Origin: Bacillota bacterium
GTDB taxonomy: Bacteria > Bacillota_G > Limnochordia > DTU010
NCBI GenBank assembly: GCA_012799255.1
Contig: JAAZLQ010000257.1
Span: 1-14,428 of the forward strand
Direction: 5' to 3'
DNA length: 14,428 bases
Numbering within the stretch: the stretch's first letter is position 1; the number at the start of each line of letters is the position of its first letter. Both the position numbers and the translations under genes were made by a program. The notes beneath the pieces were generated by a model. The model made no database searches and was not told where the DNA came from. It was given only the letters and a program-made list of their open reading frames with translations. Shown here one piece after another: positions 13,224 to 14,428 of the stretch.

Positions 13224-13267
13224 CCTCCCACATTGTGATGGTACAACATATTCATCACATTGGGAGG
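13224..13267 (-). promoter_or_regulatory. Hairpin sequestering the ribosome binding site of the cytochrome b-like gene
   Basis: In the minus-strand RNA, CCUCCCA-A-UGUGAUG pairs with CAUCACA-AUG-UGGGAGG: two perfect 7-bp helices around a small internal loop, closed by a 12-base loop. The 3' arm contains the GGGAGG ribosome binding site for ATG 13216. The structure could gate translation as an RNA thermometer or a protein- or ligand-controlled switch. If translation starts at 13258 instead, the hairpin lies in coding sequence. Confidence 0.5.
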
Positions 13268-13410
13268 CTATTCCCCAGAGTGCTTGTTCCTGCCCACGTG
13301 AAAAGACGCACCTTGCCCTTGGCAGGTACGCCTTCTTGGTTATTCTCTGCGCCATTTCTCCTTAATATCGGCACCGGCCTTTTGGCAAACCATGCCCGCT
13401 TGTCTACTTC

Positions 13411-13851
13411 TTACTTAAAGAAGATTTGTCCCTTTCCTTCAGTTCGGGTGGTACCAGTAAGGACTACCTGTAGTTCGTAATACTGCCCTTTCAATTTTCC
13501 GAATTGGTTTGGATCCTGTAAGTCAGCATAAAAGCTTGCCCCAGTGAGGGGTATCTTCACTTCCCGCTTTTGGGTAATCAAGGGTGCCACAGGGAAATGG
13601 ATCGCTAAGTCTTCTGAGAATTCATGCAGCTTCTTACCCGTGGCATCGAGGATAACTCCTTCGATTTTGCCAATCTCATAGCGCGAAGAAAAACCCGATA
13701 AGCGAAAGTGCATGGTTGCTTCCAGTTCCTTATTACCCTGGTTCACCTCAATGGGGTCAATAGTAAGTTTGATGCTGGGTGCTAAACAACCTGTCAAGAG
13801 CATGGTTAAGAGTATAATGGCTAGTGTTGTGGTTCTACGTCTGTTTCGCAT
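13411..13851 (-). CDS. Small lipoprotein of unknown function
   Basis: This is a 146-residue protein with a lipoprotein signal: MRNRRR, a hydrophobic stretch TLAIILLTM, then the lipobox LLTGC with Cys22 as the lipid-bearing residue. The mature part (about 124 residues) has alternating hydrophobic beta-strand-like segments such as SIKLTIDPIEV, EATMHFRLSGF and QYYELQVVLTG, suggesting a small beta-sandwich on the outer face of the membrane. It resembles water-stress/LEA-14-type (WHy) proteins in style, but I do not claim membership. I chose ATG 13849-13851, since GGAGGG lies five bases upstream; the frame extends to a TTG at 13872. The start overlaps the end of the HAD gene by 17 bases, implying translational coupling. 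The function is unknown. Confidence 0.78.
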   Translation of the reverse strand: MRNRRRTTTLAIILLTMLLTGCLAPSIKLTIDPIEVNQGNKELEATMHFRLSGFSSRYEIGKIEGVILDATGKKLHEFSEDLAIHFPVAPLITQKREVKIPLTGASFYADLQDPNQFGKLKGQYYELQVVLTGTTRTEGKGQIFFK

Positions 13852-14428
13852 AATTACCCTCCATTTTGTCAAGTACTGCTAAGAGCTCCTCAATTGACTT
13901 TATAACAAAATCGGGCATGGAGCAACTCACAGTAACCTCAGGATAGGCGGCAGCATTTAAGTCCCGTTCGATTCCTTTGGCAATTAAGCTAGCTAAAAGC
14001 TCATGCTTGGTGCGTTCTGCAACTGGCATTCTGCTTATTTCTTCAGGCAGATCATGATAAACCCACACTGTTGTGGCTCCTACCCGTTTCGGACCCCATA
14101 GGTCATGGATCACAGTATCCCCAATATGCAAATGACGCCCGGGAAAAGCTTGTTGAGGCTTTTGGAAGAACTCTGGATGTGGTTTGGCCTGTCCGACTAG
14201 TTCTGGCGTAAAGACCTTTTCAAAGAACTGGTCAATCCCTAGACTCTCTAAAACGGGCAATTGATATTTTAAGAAACCATTTGTTAAAGCCACCAGGGTA
14301 AAACCCCTAGACTTTAGTTCTTCTAAAGTCTCAAGCACATGTGGATAGGCATAAATATGTTCCGGCGTGCAAAACTGTCTCACTAACCCTGCCACATCGA
14401 TCTGCTTGTCATAGCCGAGCTCCTTGCC
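13835..14428 (-). CDS. HAD-superfamily hydrolase, C-terminal part
   Basis: This is the last 197 residues of a haloacid-dehalogenase-like phosphatase; the frame is open to the right window edge without a stop, so the true start and the catalytic DxD motif (motif I) lie outside. Visible motifs are VALTNG (motif II Thr), the motif III lysine in GQAKPHPEFF, and motif IV HIGDTVIHDLWG with the GDxxxxD metal acids. A cap-like helical part precedes them (YAYPHVLETLEELKSRG). The overall pattern is that of the YjjG/phosphoglycolate-phosphatase-like subfamily, which removes phosphate from small metabolites such as nucleotides or sugar phosphates. The GTG at 14393-14395 could be read as a start, but the upstream codons continue the same fold, so it is treated as partial. 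The tail after the core (about 50 residues) is longer than in many members. Confidence 0.88.
   Translation of the reverse strand, partial: GKELGYDKQIDVAGLVRQFCTPEHIYAYPHVLETLEELKSRGFTLVALTNGFLKYQLPVLESLGIDQFFEKVFTPELVGQAKPHPEFFQKPQQAFPGRHLHIGDTVIHDLWGPKRVGATTVWVYHDLPEEISRMPVAERTKHELLASLIAKGIERDLNAAAYPEVTVSCSMPDFVIKSIEELLAVLDKMEGNYAKQT

Noticed and set aside
12855..13355. A 166-codon open frame on the minus strand across the cytochrome b-like gene
   Set aside because: It is rich in Cys, Ser and Trp with no membrane or domain pattern, and overlaps in another frame a gene with clear helices and HX13H motifs. It is a shadow frame, except that its first codons could be a leader peptide (listed as a finding).
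1..14428. CRISPR arrays, tRNA or rRNA genes, insertion sequences, integrase or phage genes
   Set aside because: No regularly spaced repeats, cloverleaf-like segments, transposase or integrase motifs were seen on either strand.

Overview
The window looks like a chromosomal stretch of a low-to-mid GC Gram-positive bacterium of the Bacillota, probably clostridia-like. The signs are strong AGGAGG-type ribosome binding sites, frequent TTG and GTG start codons, a SdpR/SdpI pair, a ROK repressor with a XylR-type operator, and a RapZ/YvcJ protein. I cannot name the genus from this sequence.

Left part (1-2484, minus strand): a ROK-family repressor, an RbsC-type sugar ABC permease and a periplasmic-type sugar-binding protein (cut by the window edge) are read as one operon. 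A dyad upstream of the repressor strongly resembles the Bacillus XylR operator, so this is most likely a pentose (xylose-like) uptake operon with its own repressor. No ATPase for it is in view.

Middle part (2485-5777): small accessory genes. These are an orphan AbrB/MazE-type antitoxin-like protein (+), an M78 (ImmA/IrrE) metallopeptidase that appears truncated and possibly frameshifted (-), a DUF378 membrane protein (-), an autoregulated sdpR-sdpI pair (+) with a perfect 12-bp-arm operator over its promoter, and a DUF2200 protein (+). Two near-identical minus-strand terminators bracket the M78 gene.

Transport and regulation block (5776-12804, minus strand): a MurR/RpiR-SIS regulator with its own terminator is followed by a xylose-isomerase-like TIM-barrel protein, a binding protein, a fused double permease and an ATPase. 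The three transport proteins are of the AfuA/FbpA type. rapZ is the last gene, ending at a terminator shared with the convergent DUF2200 gene. The transporter resembles 'iron' systems by family, but the SIS regulator, the TIM-barrel enzyme and RapZ point to a sugar or sugar-phosphate substrate.

Right part (12839-14428, minus strand): a HAD hydrolase (cut by the edge) overlaps a small lipoprotein gene. Downstream is a very small membrane protein with two HX13H helices, which looks like a minimal diheme cytochrome b built from two repeats. Its ribosome binding site lies inside a strong hairpin, so translation may be gated by RNA structure.
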